NCBI GenBank assembly: GCA_016937945.1
Contig: JAFGVP010000137.1
Span: forward strand, 1-61,627
Reading direction: 5' to 3'
Source: Pontiellaceae bacterium
GTDB taxonomy: Bacteria; Verrucomicrobiota; Kiritimatiellia; Kiritimatiellales; Pontiellaceae
Length of the DNA: 61,627 nucleotides
A program made the translations under genes and the position numbers. Below the pieces are notes generated by a model, which had not been told where the DNA came from, ran no database searches, and was given only the letters and a program-made list of their open reading frames with translations. Positions 10,065-18,832 of this stretch are shown here, piece after piece (position 1 is the stretch's first letter; each line of letters begins with the position of its first letter).

Positions 10065-12440
10065 TCAGTTGTCCTGCAAAGAGGTATCCATCTGGGCCGC
10101 ATACCGTTTGGCATTCATAGGCAGATGTCGGCTCTGCCGGGCCTTCCGGTAAACATCCCGGGCCTCGGCCTTCCGGCCTTCACGCTGATAGTTACCTGCC
10201 AACGCAAAATAGGCTTCAGGCGCTGCACGCCCCGTATCAATCACAGCCTTAAGCAGAGATTCGGCGTCAGAGGCACGGCTCTGTTGGTTTATGAAATAGA
10301 GCGCACTTGAGGCATAGTCCCAGTTATCAGGCGCAAGAACCGCTGCAGAGCGAAGCCATTCAAGTCCTTCAATCCGTTTATCCTGACACAGCAGCACACC
10401 GAGATTAAAGGCCGCCGGAGCCATGCCAGGATCTGCCTTCAGGGCTGTACGGAGATGCTGTTCACAAGCCTCCAGATTTCCAAACTCCGCCTCGACCAAA
10501 GCAATATTAAAATTTGCCATCGGGCTTTCCGGCTCAACAACCAACGCCCTCTGAAGGAGAGTATACGCATTGGTGGTATCTCCGGCACGGGCATAAATCA
10601 TTGAGGCGTTGATCATCGGCTGAATGACATTATCACGCAGTTCCATCGCCACTCCATAGGCCTCAAGCGCCTTGGAACTTTCTCCCTGCTGCTCAAAATA
10701 AATGCCCTGATTATAGTGCGTCGACCAACGGTCCGGCCAGATCAGCAGCGAGTTCCAGTACTCCTCGTTGGCCGCATTAAATACCTGCCGTTCCTCGTCC
10801 GAATAACCGGCCGGATCGCGCCCCAGCAACGATGCCGCAGCACGAATGCGCACAATCCGGAATTGATCCGCAGCCGCTTTCAGCAATAGTCCCGTGGCTT
10901 CCGGGGAAAGATCATAATGCAATGCGGCGGCGGCGGCCGAACGTACCCATTCAGAATCGTCGGCCAACTGGTTGCGGATCGCCGGCCATTTGGCGGGATC
11001 GGGGCAGTTTTCAAGCATTCGCAGGATACCGACCTTGCTGGGCTGATCGGCCTTGTCGATAAAGGCGAGAACTTCGTCGAGATGATCCCAGTCGCCGGCA
11101 CGGCAGATGGCCACAATCCGTCCCTGATCGATCAGGAACCTACCGCTACCTATACCATGCCATTGCTCTACATGCTCCTTGGCCCAAAGAATGTCGTTGG
11201 TCGCATGTCCGGTAAATTCTCCGGCAATCGCCTCCCGATTATTATGACACAGATTGCAGGCATTCGGAGAACCGAACTCCAGCGAAGCCGCCGGTGACGG
11301 CGGACGGAAACTGTGATCGGACCGATGCATGTGCGCATGAGCCGTCATCGGCATATGGCAGCTCACACAGGTAACATTGGCTTCGGCTTTATGGTGAGAG
11401 TGGTCGAGAATATGATCAACCCGGCTCTGGTGACAGGGAAGGCAGGCCTGATTCGGGTTATCGGCAAACCGGAAGCGTCCGCTTGATGTGTGGCAGTGAA
11501 TGCACTCGAGCTGTCCCGACCGGGCGCACGGATTTGCCAACCAGCCGGTCTGCGTATAGTTTTCCCCAAGATCACGGCCATCCGGAAAAAAGTCAGGATC
11601 CTCATACCCCGAAAGGTCATAGTGATCAAAAAAGAGTTCTCCCGGAACAAAATCGTGCGAAACCGGACTCATTTTCGCATGGCACGGCGCACAGGTTGAG
11701 TCTCGTTGCAAAGGATTCAGGTCGCCGCGAAAACGGGTTATCCGCATATCTACGAGCTCTTCGTTCCGGGCCTTGGCCTCCTCGGCGGCCTTTACATGTT
11801 CCTCGCCTGGTCCGTGACACACCTCGCAATTGATGCCCGCCTCGTTCCATGTCGTCATGTAGCTGTCTGTTGACGGATTATAGTTTTTTCGCAACTGACT
11901 CACATGGCAGTCGTGGCAGGCGGCATTAAAGGTCAGTAGGCGGTCGGTCCAGTCGAGCGCTTCATCCGCAGAGCCGTCCCGGAAATGGCGCACCATGCTT
12001 CCGGTCGAATCGTACCAGCTTTTCGTATGAACATTGTATGCCAGAGGCGCCACCTGGAGTTTTCCCTTTTCAAGAGGAACGAGGAAAAAATATACATTCT
12101 TTCCCCCGAGCGCATGCAGAACCGGATAGCTGCGGGATTCGCCGGACGCATCCGTCTGTACAAGAACACCACCGGCCCCGTTCAGTTCGATACGGAACCG
12201 ATCTGTACCGATCATCATCGGCTCATCCATCGGCTCAAGCGTGCGGGCAAATGCCGCGCTGAATGCCTGCATGGCCTTGCCGTGATGCGAGGTGCTCCAC
12301 AGTTCGTAAAAGCGTTCGTGGCAGGAAAGGCACTGGGATGAACCCAGATATTCGCCCTGTTCGGTAAACTCTATGGCGCGGGCCGACGGCATAAACACTG
12401 CCGATGAAGCAAGCAGCAGGACTGGAATATAGTTATTCAT
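10065..12440 (-). CDS. Octahaem cytochrome c with HEAT/TPR tail
   Basis: A 791-residue secreted cytochrome. After a signal peptide (residues 1-22) there are eight CxxCH haem-binding motifs (CLSCH at 37-41, then CHDCH, CEVCH, CAPCH, CIHCH, CLPCH, CVSCH, CNLCH), interspersed with distal histidines as in cytochrome c554/multihaem families. The second half has a HEAT-like stretch of paired helices and then about six TPR units to the C-terminus. Such haem-TPR fusions are common in Planctomycetes and Verrucomicrobia and are presumed periplasmic electron carriers or scaffolds. No catalytic signature of nitrite or hydroxylamine reductase is visible. A perfect TATAAT box lies about 70 bases upstream. 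The chorismatase-like gene follows closely on the same strand, but a functional link is not obvious. Confidence 0.85.
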   Translation of the reverse strand: MNNYIPVLLLASSAVFMPSARAIEFTEQGEYLGSSQCLSCHERFYELWSTSHHGKAMQAFSAAFARTLEPMDEPMMIGTDRFRIELNGAGGVLVQTDASGESRSYPVLHALGGKNVYFFLVPLEKGKLQVAPLAYNVHTKSWYDSTGSMVRHFRDGSADEALDWTDRLLTFNAACHDCHVSQLRKNYNPSTDSYMTTWNEAGINCEVCHGPGEEHVKAAEEAKARNEELVDMRITRFRGDLNPLQRDSTCAPCHAKMSPVSHDFVPGELFFDHYDLSGYEDPDFFPDGRDLGENYTQTGWLANPCARSGQLECIHCHTSSGRFRFADNPNQACLPCHQSRVDHILDHSHHKAEANVTCVSCHMPMTAHAHMHRSDHSFRPPSPAASLEFGSPNACNLCHNNREAIAGEFTGHATNDILWAKEHVEQWHGIGSGRFLIDQGRIVAICRAGDWDHLDEVLAFIDKADQPSKVGILRMLENCPDPAKWPAIRNQLADDSEWVRSAAAAALHYDLSPEATGLLLKAAADQFRIVRIRAAASLLGRDPAGYSDEERQVFNAANEEYWNSLLIWPDRWSTHYNQGIYFEQQGESSKALEAYGVAMELRDNVIQPMINASMIYARAGDTTNAYTLLQRALVVEPESPMANFNIALVEAEFGNLEACEQHLRTALKADPGMAPAAFNLGVLLCQDKRIEGLEWLRSAAVLAPDNWDYASSALYFINQQSRASDAESLLKAVIDTGRAAPEAYFALAGNYQREGRKAEARDVYRKARQSRHLPMNAKRYAAQMDTSLQDN

Positions 12441-12511
12441 AGGCTTATTTATGCACCTCCTGTCCAGCTACGCCATACAAGTTCATCGTATTTTTCACCA
12501 CACACCGAACC

Positions 12512-12517
12512 ATTATA
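12512..12517 (-). promoter_or_regulatory. Candidate -10 box for cytochrome gene
   Basis: On the minus strand the hexamer TATAAT occurs about 70 bases upstream of the octahaem cytochrome start, in the AT-rich part of the gap behind the PA14/SHD1 gene. No good -35 hexamer is seen at 16-18 bases, so this is only a candidate promoter. Confidence 0.35.
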
Positions 12518-12587
12518 ACACAACCTGCTTTTCTCCTGACATTTACGCACTCGCAAATCGGCCACGATGCCTGCCCGAAAACGCGAC

Positions 12588-14474
12588 TCATGAATCATTT
12601 TTCTCACGCCGATCCCACGGCGGAGGCTGGTCCGGCAGGCAACGCCTGCATTTATCGTCGAAATACCATCCCTCTTGGAGCAGGGCGATATTATTGAGAT
12701 TTTCATAGAAATGCTTGCTCGACTCCTTATGAGCCACGACGTTCCCCTGTTCATCGCGAATCACCACCAGATAGCCGCCATAGCGGGTTCCCCGGCGGAC
12801 GCGGTTGAGCTCATAGTCAAACAGGTCCACTTTCTTACCGACGCACTCGAAACTAAAGGCGTTTTGATTTGAGAGGATGAAGCTTTTGACCTGATGATCC
12901 AGCAGAACATGCTTATCCGACATGATCTGTTCGCCGATGGCATATATTTCGGCGGTCAGCGGAAATCCGTAAGACACGCTGGTTGATGATATCTGCTTGA
13001 TCTTGGTGGTGAACTGATACGTTACACCTTCCGGAGGCAGGTTGTCGGCAAAAAGCTCAGGCGGAAAGTTAATCTGGCTGGTCTTACGCGAAAATTCGAT
13101 TTTCAGGTCCGGCGGGTTGCATAGACGGATATAACGGCGATCGGCATCGCTCAGCTGATCCGGGGCAATACGAATTTCCTTGGCGGCGGTTTTCAGGACA
13201 ACCTCATCAAAGATCATTCCCTTGAATTCCGCCTCAACAACCTTTCCGTTCGCCAGCGTCCATTCTCGAACTGCAGACTCAACCGCCTCCTCAGGCTTTG
13301 CGGCCTGTTCCGCTCTTTTGCGAGTATAAGCATCATTGAGAAACCCAGCAGTCGCCCCTCCGAAATCGTTAAATACGGGCCCATTGGTCAAAGAGCATTC
13401 CTCGATCGGCAGATGCTTGCAGATTTCGGTCATATCGTCCCAGGAAAGGCCTTCGGTCTTAAAGACGGGCAGCAGCGGCCCGTTCCAATGGCTTGACGGA
13501 TAGTCCACTCCTTCAACCTCGACCAATAGTCCGGCGCCCATGGAACCGCCCTTCCATTCTCCGTAAAGCACCTTCATGTCTACCGGTTCGCCGGCTTTCA
13601 GTTCGATCCAGTCGCCAACCGACATCAACAGGTTACACCACATATACCGATAATCATCAGGCGCATGGCTCTTCCACCAGTTGAAATATTCCTCGCAGTG
13701 ATTATCCCATCCGTTGACCAGAACCTCCTTGCCATCCACATTGACGAACAGAAACGCATCGCCCATGCCCCAGAAGCGAAACTTGATATCCTCGTGAAAC
13801 ACCAGTTTCCCTTTGTAGACCGCAAACATGTAATAACACTCCATGTCACGGGCACCGAACGAATACGGAGCCATCGGCGAAGGGATCGGCGGGACAACGA
13901 AATGAGACGTATACAGCTTTTTCGGGAAGCAGTAATAGCGCGAAAGCATCGTGTCATCCCATCCGCTGAGCACATAATCGCGCACCACGGCCCGGAATGA
14001 GTTTTCATCATTTGATGCTGCGCCGCCGTTCCGATTATGGGTTAACTGATACAGATGCCCTTCGAAGTCGGTCCCCACGGAATCCTCTCGTCCGAACAGG
14101 GAAGTACGGGTGAAGTCGGGAACTTCCATGAAGTCTCCCCCGATTCCGACTCCACCCATCAGACCATCCCCGAATCCGTCCATGTCCGGCAACTGGATTT
14201 CGGGCATATTCTTGGTCTGTACCTTTGCGACAATACGGGATGACGGTTTAGGTTTTGAACTTTTATTAACCTTCACCTTCGGCTTTTTAAGCGCCATTTT
14301 CGGACGCTCCATCGTCGGAGGAGCCTCAAACTCCGGTTCGGATTTGTTAACAACAGTAAACACGACAAACAGACCGGCAATGAAAAATACCGCGCCATGG
14401 AATGCCAGACTGATTACAAGACCACTGGGAGCTCCTTTACTGATTCCCCGCCCCTTACCTGACCGCTGTTTCAT
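12588..14474 (-). CDS. Membrane-anchored PA14-like protein with SHD1 domain
   Basis: About 628 residues; function unknown. It has the same plan as the 7599-8906 protein: basic N-terminus, one membrane helix (about residues 15-40), Pro/Lys-rich linker (K-K-P-K-V-K-V), Gly-rich segment with an L-P-D-M-D-G-F-G-D-G motif, and a PA14-like domain (about 160-340). It adds a segment near residues 405-455 matching the SLA1 homology domain 1 pattern (R-E-W-T...G-K-V-V-E-A-E-F-K-G...V-V-L-K...I-R-I...L-S-D-A-D-R-R-Y-I), common in secreted planctomycete and verrucomicrobial proteins, and a ~160-residue tail I do not recognise. The ATG at 14474 is chosen because AAGGA lies 11 bases upstream; the in-frame ATG at 14486 directly abuts that site. 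It lies downstream of the ROK kinase on the same strand. Confidence 0.65.
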   Translation of the reverse strand: MKQRSGKGRGISKGAPSGLVISLAFHGAVFFIAGLFVVFTVVNKSEPEFEAPPTMERPKMALKKPKVKVNKSSKPKPSSRIVAKVQTKNMPEIQLPDMDGFGDGLMGGVGIGGDFMEVPDFTRTSLFGREDSVGTDFEGHLYQLTHNRNGGAASNDENSFRAVVRDYVLSGWDDTMLSRYYCFPKKLYTSHFVVPPIPSPMAPYSFGARDMECYYMFAVYKGKLVFHEDIKFRFWGMGDAFLFVNVDGKEVLVNGWDNHCEEYFNWWKSHAPDDYRYMWCNLLMSVGDWIELKAGEPVDMKVLYGEWKGGSMGAGLLVEVEGVDYPSSHWNGPLLPVFKTEGLSWDDMTEICKHLPIEECSLTNGPVFNDFGGATAGFLNDAYTRKRAEQAAKPEEAVESAVREWTLANGKVVEAEFKGMIFDEVVLKTAAKEIRIAPDQLSDADRRYIRLCNPPDLKIEFSRKTSQINFPPELFADNLPPEGVTYQFTTKIKQISSTSVSYGFPLTAEIYAIGEQIMSDKHVLLDHQVKSFILSNQNAFSFECVGKKVDLFDYELNRVRRGTRYGGYLVVIRDEQGNVVAHKESSKHFYENLNNIALLQEGWYFDDKCRRCLPDQPPPWDRREKNDS

Positions 14475-14519
14475 TAACAAACCCATCCTTTTCGTTCACC
14501 GCCATCCCGCGGTCGCGAA

Positions 14520-15629
14520 TCAGGCCTCCTTGTCCAGCTCATTCAGGGCATAGGCATATGCACCGATCCCCACTGCTTCACTGGTGCCCAATGCAGAAAC
14601 CCCGACGCCGATCCGTTTCATGGGATCATACGCCACGGTTTCATCGCTTCCGGGCATGGCAATTCGCTTCAGCCCACCCTTCAAAAATTCCGCAACCTCT
14701 GCGGAATCTTCGAGGTTGAAAACCTTCTGAACAATCCGATCGAGTTCAGAACCGTCATATTTCTTGATCGTGCCGTTCATGGCTTCGAGAACCGCCGGCA
14801 TAAAGAGCCGGTGGCCATATGAGACCCCGCCGCCCATCACGATCAGTCCGTCATAAAGCGTTGCCACGGTTGCAAGCGCTTCACCAACCACCTCGCCGAG
14901 TTCGCGATACGCCTCAATCGCGGCGGCCTTGTCGCCTTCCGCTTTATCGAGCGCAATATCTTCGATCTCTTTCGGGCTGGGAGCAGCTTCCGGATCAATT
15001 CCGGCGTTTTTCGCATAGCTGTTGCGGACCGCACGAATGCTGGCGCCGTCTTCGATAAAGCACTCGGGACGCACCTTATTGCGCAGGAGCCACACTTCGG
15101 TCGCATTGGAGTTATCGCCGATAAAGAGCTGGCCGTCATGGACCATTCCTCCGCCGAATCCGGTACCGAGCGTTACCCCGAACAGGGTCCGATACCGTTT
15201 CGGAGAGCCGGTCTCCGCCAGCATCTGATTCACTTTCGGCAGCAGGCCGGCAATGGCTTCGCCATACACAAACAGGTCGCCGTCGTTATTGATGTAAACC
15301 GGAATACCGAACTCTTTTTCGAGCCATGGTCCCAGCGGAACGCCGCCGGCAAATGCCGGAAGATTTCCGACATTGTCGATGATCCCGTTCGGATAGTCCG
15401 CCGGCCCGGGAAAAGCAAAGCTGATGGCGACCGGCTTTTCCTCCAGCAGTTCCATCACGCTGCGGAATCCGCGGGCAATCGTTTCGAGGCTGCGGTCGAG
15501 ATCCTTCGCTTCCGCCGGAAGCACTACCGGAGTTACCACCTCTTTATTCGCCTGAATCGCGGAAAAAACAAAGTTGGTTCCGCCGGCATCCAGTGTGAGC
15601 ACTATGCGTTGATCGTTTTCATACTTCAT
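14520..15629 (-). CDS. ROK-family sugar kinase
   Basis: A 369-residue cytoplasmic protein of the ROK/ASKHA superfamily. It has the N-terminal phosphate-binding D-A-G-G-T motif, the G-P-A-D-Y-P-N-G and N-N-D-G-D motifs of the sugar site (the Asp acts as base in ROK kinases), the G-T-G-F-G-G-G-M loop, and the adenosine motif M-G-G-G-V-S-Y-G. The classical ROK zinc motif C-x-C-G-x-x-G-C is absent; the equivalent region has one Cys (R-P-E-C-F-I-E). The ATG at 15629 has AAGGA 8 bases upstream; a TTG two codons earlier is less likely. It follows GH125 by 23 bases in the order MFS, GH125, ROK. Phosphorylation of mannose released by GH125 is inferred from context; glucokinase or fructokinase activity is also possible. 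Confidence 0.8.
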   Translation of the reverse strand: MKYENDQRIVLTLDAGGTNFVFSAIQANKEVVTPVVLPAEAKDLDRSLETIARGFRSVMELLEEKPVAISFAFPGPADYPNGIIDNVGNLPAFAGGVPLGPWLEKEFGIPVYINNDGDLFVYGEAIAGLLPKVNQMLAETGSPKRYRTLFGVTLGTGFGGGMVHDGQLFIGDNSNATEVWLLRNKVRPECFIEDGASIRAVRNSYAKNAGIDPEAAPSPKEIEDIALDKAEGDKAAAIEAYRELGEVVGEALATVATLYDGLIVMGGGVSYGHRLFMPAVLEAMNGTIKKYDGSELDRIVQKVFNLEDSAEVAEFLKGGLKRIAMPGSDETVAYDPMKRIGVGVSALGTSEAVGIGAYAYALNELDKEA

Positions 15630-15652
15630 GGTCAAATTCCTTAAATAAGCCG

Positions 15653-17092
15653 TTAAATATCAGCGTTTTTGAGCAGTTCGGGATGCTCGTGATACACCTT
15701 GATGATCAGTTCGCCGAAGAGCGTATTGGCCCAGGCAAACCAGTCGCGCGAATATTCCGCCGGATTATCCTTCTGGAAGGACTCATGCATGAAACCGGTT
15801 CCGGCATGCGTGGTCTTGAGCATATGCAGGCAATGGCTGATTTCAGCCGGATCTTCGCTGGTCATGGCGCGCAGAATGATGCCCATCGGCCAGATGCTTC
15901 CCGGTCCGGTATGCGGGCTGCCGGCGCCTTCGGCGGCCGTTCCCTTGTTGTACCACGGATTGTCATCGCTCAGCAGGAATGCGCGGGTCCGCTTATACAG
16001 ACGGTCGTCCGGTTCATGAACGCCGAGGTAACCCAGCGACAGCAGGCTCGGAACGTTGGCATCGTCGATAAAGAGGCTGTTGCCGTATCCATCCACCTCA
16101 TACGCATAAATCTTTCCATAATTAAGGTGCTTAACGATGCCCCATTTCTTGATCGCCGCATCAACTTCATCGGCGAAGTCGGAACACTCCTTGGCAAAGG
16201 CCTTGTCATTCATCTCGCTGGAATAAATGTTCGCCAGCTGCCGCAGGCTCTGAACCGCAAACAGGTTGGACGGAATCAGGAACGAAAGGACCGTGGCGTC
16301 GTCGGATGGACGGAACTGCGAGCAGATCAGACCGACCGGACGGATCGGGCGCCCAACGCCGTTATGCACCGGTGCATCCGTCATGCGCTCCGTTTCACGG
16401 GCGAAACGATACGGGCTGTCGAGTGTACCGCCCCGTCGCTGCTCGGTCCGAAGGGTTTTGACAATGTTATGCATGGCCGCATTGAATTCATCATCAAACA
16501 CGGAGGTATCGCCGGTGATCTGATAATATTCATTGGCCAGCCGGACGACATAGCAGAGCGAATCGATTTCCCATTTGCGCTCATGCACGCCGTCGATCGG
16601 CGAGGGCTTGTCCGACGCCCAGTGCGACTCACGCGTCATGTCCTTGTAAAACGCGTTGGCATACGGATCGAGGTTCACGCATTTGGCCTGACGGTTGATC
16701 AGGCCCTTCACCAGATCCTTCAGCTTGGCATCTTCCGTAATCAGCGGCATATAGGGCCAAACCTGCGCGGTGGAATCGCGCAGCCACATGGCATCAATAT
16801 CGCCGGTGATAATAAAGGTGTCCGGCTTGCCATCAATCACTTCATAATCGACGGTGGTATCGAGCGTATTCGGATAGCAGTTTTCGAACATCCAGGCGAG
16901 CTCCGGATCGGCGATCCGGGCTTTAACCGTACTGATGGTCTTCTCAACCGCTTCGCTGACAAACGTCCGTTTTTCCTCTGCCGGACGGTTGGACTTAAAC
17001 GCCGCCTCTGCCGGCAGTGCAAATGCCAGGCTGGCGCACACAACGCCGGCCATGCCGACGCCCACACTTTTCTTACTCTTACAATCAATCAT
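15653..17092 (-). CDS. GH125 exo-alpha-1,6-mannosidase
   Basis: A 479-residue member of the metal-independent alpha-mannosidase family (DUF1237/GH125). Recognised by the T-G-D-I-D-A-M-W-L-R-D-S-T-A-Q-V-W-P segment, the W-E-I-D-S-L-C-Y region that carries the acid Asp in the family, the P-H-T-G-P-G-S-I-W-P-M-G segment, and the H-E-S-F...Y-S-R-D-W-F-A-W-A-N end. GH125 enzymes remove terminal alpha-1,6-linked mannose by inversion. A signal peptide (about 1-30, ending A-L-P-A-E-A-A) suggests export. Length is normal. GGAGA lies about 8 bases before the ATG. It sits between the MFS permease and ROK kinase with short gaps. Next to the divergently transcribed GH76 endo-alpha-1,6-mannanase, it would trim the oligomannosides GH76 releases. 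Confidence 0.9.
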   Translation of the reverse strand: MIDCKSKKSVGVGMAGVVCASLAFALPAEAAFKSNRPAEEKRTFVSEAVEKTISTVKARIADPELAWMFENCYPNTLDTTVDYEVIDGKPDTFIITGDIDAMWLRDSTAQVWPYMPLITEDAKLKDLVKGLINRQAKCVNLDPYANAFYKDMTRESHWASDKPSPIDGVHERKWEIDSLCYVVRLANEYYQITGDTSVFDDEFNAAMHNIVKTLRTEQRRGGTLDSPYRFARETERMTDAPVHNGVGRPIRPVGLICSQFRPSDDATVLSFLIPSNLFAVQSLRQLANIYSSEMNDKAFAKECSDFADEVDAAIKKWGIVKHLNYGKIYAYEVDGYGNSLFIDDANVPSLLSLGYLGVHEPDDRLYKRTRAFLLSDDNPWYNKGTAAEGAGSPHTGPGSIWPMGIILRAMTSEDPAEISHCLHMLKTTHAGTGFMHESFQKDNPAEYSRDWFAWANTLFGELIIKVYHEHPELLKNADI

Positions 17093-17127
17093 CTTAAATT
17101 CTCCAAAATCTCTAGGTATGCGGTTTA

Positions 17128-18471
17128 TCAGGCAGCCGGTTCAGCGGATTTCGACGGGCCTTTCAACGAAAGTACCAGCAGGAAGGCAAAGCACGCCACC
17201 GGCACCAGAAAGGATTTTGAATTCAGGCCGACATCCACCAGTTTGCCCATGACCAGCGGAACAATCGCGCCGCCGGAAATGGCCATGCACATCAGGCCGC
17301 TCAGTTCGCTGCCGCGATCCGGATCTTCTTCAACCGTAATGGAGAACAGCATCGGCCAGATGTTGGCAAAGCCAAGCCCGCCAAGCACGACACCGACAAT
17401 CGACAGTGCGGTATTGCCGAATATGAGCAGCGCGGCCCCAGCCAGACCGAGTGCGGCAGAGAGACGGAAAAAGTTGCGCGGGCTCATGACATTCAGGACC
17501 ACGCCGCCGAGCAGACGACCGATGGTCAGCAGCAGGAAGAACAGCGCGGGGCCGAACTTACTCGCCTTGGAGAGCGCCTGCTTTGCGCGTTCAAGCTCAT
17601 CCGGAGCAACCTTGGCAAGATCTGCCTGCGCGGTTGCCAGTTCAGCGGCATCCATCGCCGTGCCTTCATCTGCACTCTTCGCGGCTTCCACTTTGGTTGC
17701 GGCATCAAGCGCATCATCAATATCCTTGACCGGAGCCGTCACATTATACTTAACATGAAAAGCGGCGCGCATCTGAGGCAACAGGAACCGGCCCATCGAC
17801 GCCTCGGCACCGACGTAGAGGAAGATACCCAGCACCGCCAGAGCGAATACCGGCTTCTTCAGCAGTCCAAGGCTCGAACCGATGCTCGGCGGAACATCCG
17901 CCTTCGCTTCATCAATCTTAAGGAAAAGCACCAGCACAAAGGCGCCGGCCATCAGGATGAAGAAGATCGGGAATACACCGCGCCATCCCATCTTGGCCAG
18001 CACGGCAACACCCGCCAGCGCCGTTCCGCCGACAATCCACGAAGAGAGCGTACTGCCGATCCCCTTGAAGCCCTGCGCCAGACTCAGGTTGCGGCCATAG
18101 TTACCTTCCGCACTCACGTCGCGCATCAGCGGGTTACCGGCGACCTGCAACAACGTCGTACCGATACCCAGCACAAAAATACATCCGAGCAGCAGGGCAA
18201 AGCCTGGCTCAATCAGGCAGGGAATCAACATCGCAACCGCATTGAGCCCCAAACCCAGCAACAGCAGGTTTTTCTTTCCGATCCGCGCCGCCAGCAATCC
18301 GCCCGGCACGCTGAATGCGGCAAATGCAATAAAAACGAAGAATGAAAGCAACGTCGCCATCACGGCCGACAATTCATAATTATCCTGGACCGCATTCGAC
18401 ATCGGTCCCATGGCATCCGCAACGCCCATTACAAGAAATGCCAACAGAATTGGCAGGGTTTTCACTTTCAT
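17128..18471 (-). CDS. MFS sugar permease (FucP-like)
   Basis: A 447-residue inner-membrane transporter with about 12 hydrophobic segments. The A-G-N-P-L-M-R-D motif, then N-L-S-L-A-Q-G-F-K-G-I-G-S, matches the fucose/glucose permease branch, which moves monosaccharides with protons. A hydrophilic Ala/Asp/Lys-rich insertion of about 55 residues sits after the F-L-Y-V-G-A-E segment (the family's TM7), before the next helix. The start is the ATG at 18471, with AGAGGA 7 bases upstream. The frame stays open to 18675, but that part encodes no membrane or family sequence. First gene of the permease-GH125-ROK group, so the imported sugar is probably mannose (inference). The same intergenic region serves the divergent GH76 operon. 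Confidence 0.85.
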   Translation of the reverse strand: MKVKTLPILLAFLVMGVADAMGPMSNAVQDNYELSAVMATLLSFFVFIAFAAFSVPGGLLAARIGKKNLLLLGLGLNAVAMLIPCLIEPGFALLLGCIFVLGIGTTLLQVAGNPLMRDVSAEGNYGRNLSLAQGFKGIGSTLSSWIVGGTALAGVAVLAKMGWRGVFPIFFILMAGAFVLVLFLKIDEAKADVPPSIGSSLGLLKKPVFALAVLGIFLYVGAEASMGRFLLPQMRAAFHVKYNVTAPVKDIDDALDAATKVEAAKSADEGTAMDAAELATAQADLAKVAPDELERAKQALSKASKFGPALFFLLLTIGRLLGGVVLNVMSPRNFFRLSAALGLAGAALLIFGNTALSIVGVVLGGLGFANIWPMLFSITVEEDPDRGSELSGLMCMAISGGAIVPLVMGKLVDVGLNSKSFLVPVACFAFLLVLSLKGPSKSAEPAA

Positions 18472-18584
18472 CGTTAGTCCTCTCACTTCATGAAATGAAC
18501 CCATCGCGCCCGCCGGACTCCGTCCTGTACAGTCGCCATGGGTATTACACACAATACGTATACCCCGGATCGGAGTTGTTGGCA

Positions 18585-18604
18585 TGTCACATAAAACTGT
18601 GACA
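18585..18604. promoter_or_regulatory. Inverted repeat, candidate operator
   Basis: Perfect 7-base arms TGTCACA and TGTGACA are separated by TAAAAC. It lies 114 bases upstream of the permease start. A related dyad (ATGTCA-n10-TGACAT) lies at 31223-31244, about 130 bases upstream of the GH127 gene. The arms are not the CRP pattern (TGTGA-n6-TCACA). The binding protein is unknown. Confidence 0.45.
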
Positions 18605-18735
18605 GTAAAAAAGGCCACGCGGACTGAGCTCCGCTCAATCGAGCAAAGAACACCCCGCATATCCCACCACAGCACCCCGGACCTGAGTTCCGCACACTAT
18701 TCCTAAAAGAAAGTATCTGCAGGCCATCCGACTGT

Positions 18736-18759
18736 CTTGTCACCTAAACAGGTTACAAG
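18736..18759. promoter_or_regulatory. Palindromic motif copy 1, candidate operator
   Basis: Core GTCACCTAAACAGGTTAC at 18739-18756, with dyad GTnACCT-n4-AGGTnAC extended by CTTG on the left and CAAG on the right, so 20 of 24 positions are symmetric. It is 74 bases upstream of the GH76 operon start. This is the best of five copies in the window, all intergenic and all in the same orientation. Confidence 0.6.
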
Positions 18760-18832
18760 CCTATTTCTGATTGAGAGGATAGCCTGTTCCAAAACGTAAA
18801 AATCACAGAGAAAGTCCAAAGCGGAGCACCAC

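Larger units (their letters stand above)
18472..18832. promoter_or_regulatory. Divergent promoter region, mannan operons
   Basis: This 361-base gap lies between the permease operon (minus) and the GH76 operon (plus). It contains a perfect 7-base inverted repeat TGTCACA-n6-TGTGACA at 18585-18604 and a 24-base palindrome at 18736-18759. Both look like protein-binding sites. No clear -35/-10 pair was identified. Confidence 0.6.

Noticed and set aside
10065..12440. Nitrite or hydroxylamine reductase function for the octahaem protein
   Set aside because: Eight haem motifs are present but all are plain CxxCH with no CxxCK or other catalytic-haem signature, and the TPR tail is not found in those enzymes.
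15683..17758. A 691-codon plus-strand open frame opposite GH125 and the permease
   Set aside because: It spans two well-supported minus-strand genes and the gap between them, and its translation has no family features. It is a by-product of codon bias on the other strand.
18585..18604. CRP binding site
   Set aside because: The arms read TGTCACA/TGTGACA, not TGTGA-n6-TCACA, so a CRP call is not supported.
18472..18675. N-terminal extension of the MFS permease
   Set aside because: The frame stays open upstream of 18471, but the strong ribosome site and hydrophobic first helix begin at 18471, and the extension would run over the candidate operator at 18585.
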